Positions 60,640-64,000 of a stretch of DNA of 64,000 nt are shown here, piece by piece; position 1 is the first letter of the stretch; the number at the start of each line of letters is the position of its first letter. The notes under the pieces were generated by a model that had not been told where the DNA came from, made no database searches, and saw only the letters and a list, made by a program, of their open reading frames with translations. The stretch is taken from the NCBI GenBank assembly GCA_054601695.1, contig BAAHQB010000465.1:1-64000 (forward strand). Direction: 5' to 3'. The stretch is from Amorphochlora amoebiformis. Lineage: Eukaryota; Cercozoa; Chlorarachniophyceae. The position numbers were made by a program, and so were the translations under genes.

Positions 60640-60989
60640 ATGTATATATGTATATATTGTATATGTTATATATATACATGTATGTATGTCCAAAACAAAA
60701 CGTGCAGGTACATATCTGCCACCTTGAAATCACTATTCAGGTTGGCCCAATCAAGTTGACTCCAGATGCCACGATTAGTGACATCTCACAGTGGGTGGTG
60801 AACCACATGAAACTTGAATCGTTGGGCGTCTTCTTCTTCAATCGCAAGACAGGAGACGTGTTTGCGGAAGACGCTAGTCTGTACAACATGGGGAGGGAGG
60901 GGTTACAGTCGATAGGAATGAAGTTTGTAAAGGCGGGTAAGGCTAGAAGGAAATCGCTTAGGACGTCGAAGTCGAATTCGAATGCATGA
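57723..60989 (+). CDS. RSPH3: Radial spoke protein 3 (RSP3), axonemal
   Basis: RSP3 is the stalk and anchoring protein of the flagellar radial spoke and binds the RII domain of PKA. Exons 57723-57868, 58039-58354, 58494-58586, 58843-58899, 58964-59080, 59588-59758, 59901-60023, 60708-60989 (TGA) join in phase to about 434 residues. The start [20 protein letters not shown] and [11 protein letters not shown] (34-43) are RSP3 hallmarks. CQTDAF and KTGLDVGTQ come next, then [20 protein letters not shown] (161-179), a charged coil (186-243), the amphipathic helix [20 protein letters not shown] before KYFVDP (AKAP-type region), and [13 protein letters not shown]. The exon 1-2 join is chosen by phase and is the least certain. 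The last exon (342-434) is unusual: a compact alpha/beta segment ([20 protein letters not shown], later [20 protein letters not shown]) and a basic tail. Confidence 0.93.
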
Positions 60990-61522
60990 GCTCTAGGAGC
61001 TAGATGAGCTGGAGAAAGTTATGATTCTAAGTAATGACTAGATTAACTATCTAAATCTAGGAAATATCTAGAATAAACTAGTAAAGGATAGGACTACTAC
61101 TAGTACTAGGAGTAGTCTAGGTAGTACTAGCTAGCTAGTCTCTAGAGTCTAGTAGTAGTAACTAGAACTAGTGTTATTCTTAGTACTAGTCTAGTAGTAG
61201 TAACTAGAACTAGTAGAATAACACTACTAACTAGAGTAACAAGAGTAACTAGAGTAAGTTACTGAGAGTTAGTATTAGCGTTGTATTACGCGCGGCCATA
61301 TAGATACTAGAGCTAGAGGTACTAGAGGTGGTACAGGATTAATCTAGTCAACAATTGTAACTGGCTGAGTGCTAGTCGGCGCTTAATCTAGTTAATCTAG
61401 TTGCCCTCGGACTAGTCGGAGTTAATCGGTCTTTTGCAGAATGCCTATCGACTGTTGAATAGTGTCGGAGATGGTGTGCCAAGCTGTTCATGACGTGACT
61501 CAGACTTGTACTAGTAGTATCC
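60990..61522. other. CTAG-rich spacer between convergent RSP3 and WD40 genes
   Basis: About 530 bp between the two stop codons. CTAG occurs every few bases at 61000-61240 (CTACTACTAGTACTAGGAG, CTAGCTAGCTAGTC, GTAGTAACTAGAACTAG), with internal near-repeats. No (TA)n, no ORF that survives scrutiny. Confidence 0.8.

Positions 61523-64000
<2,478 letters not shown>

Overview
The window looks like nuclear DNA of a flagellated protist with a large, repeat-swollen genome. It codes for a radial spoke protein 3 (an axonemal protein), an NSUN2-type tRNA methyltransferase split over about 20 small exons, and several other intron-rich genes. TTAGGG tracts suggest the telomere motif. TAA, TAG and TGA all serve as stops, and introns are GT-AG. 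The sequence does not show the lineage.

Most of the 64 kb is intron. Long (TA)n microsatellites, with (CA/TG)n and (GA/CT)n tracts, separate exons that are often only 22-90 nt. Almost every long ORF rich in I and Y is a shadow of (TA)n. I rebuilt genes by looking for short non-repetitive islands bounded by AG and GT whose codon phases join up. Five chains (512-10831, 13817-22659, 28778-34896, 37430-57397, 57723-60989) are mostly phase-consistent, and two are also supported by family alignment.

Layout from left to right: a long coiled-coil gene on the minus strand (10831 down to 512, probably running off the left edge); a gene-poor stretch; an unrecognised minus-strand gene of about 321 codons (22659-13817); two compact minus-strand genes (24356-23021 and 26822-25544); a plus-strand UBZ4-PBZ-UBZ4 zinc-finger gene (26951-28246) divergent from its neighbour; a small minus-strand gene (34896-28778); the NSUN2-like gene (57397 to at least 37430, minus); RSP3 (57723-60989, plus) divergent from it; and a WD40 gene (minus, from the right edge to 61523). 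Convergent gene ends are separated by unusual CTAG-rich spacers. Divergent starts share short spacers of 128 and 325 bp.

Other structures: three copies of a tRNA-derived SINE-like element embedded in (TA)n, a 612-bp uninterrupted (GC)n tract, (GA)n tracts of nearly 1 kb, a TTAGGG array, and degenerate telomere-like tracts that form parts or all of several introns. Functionally, RSP3 and perhaps the WD40 protein point to the flagellum, the NSUN2-like enzyme to RNA modification, and the UBZ/PBZ protein to ubiquitin and poly(ADP-ribose) signalling.
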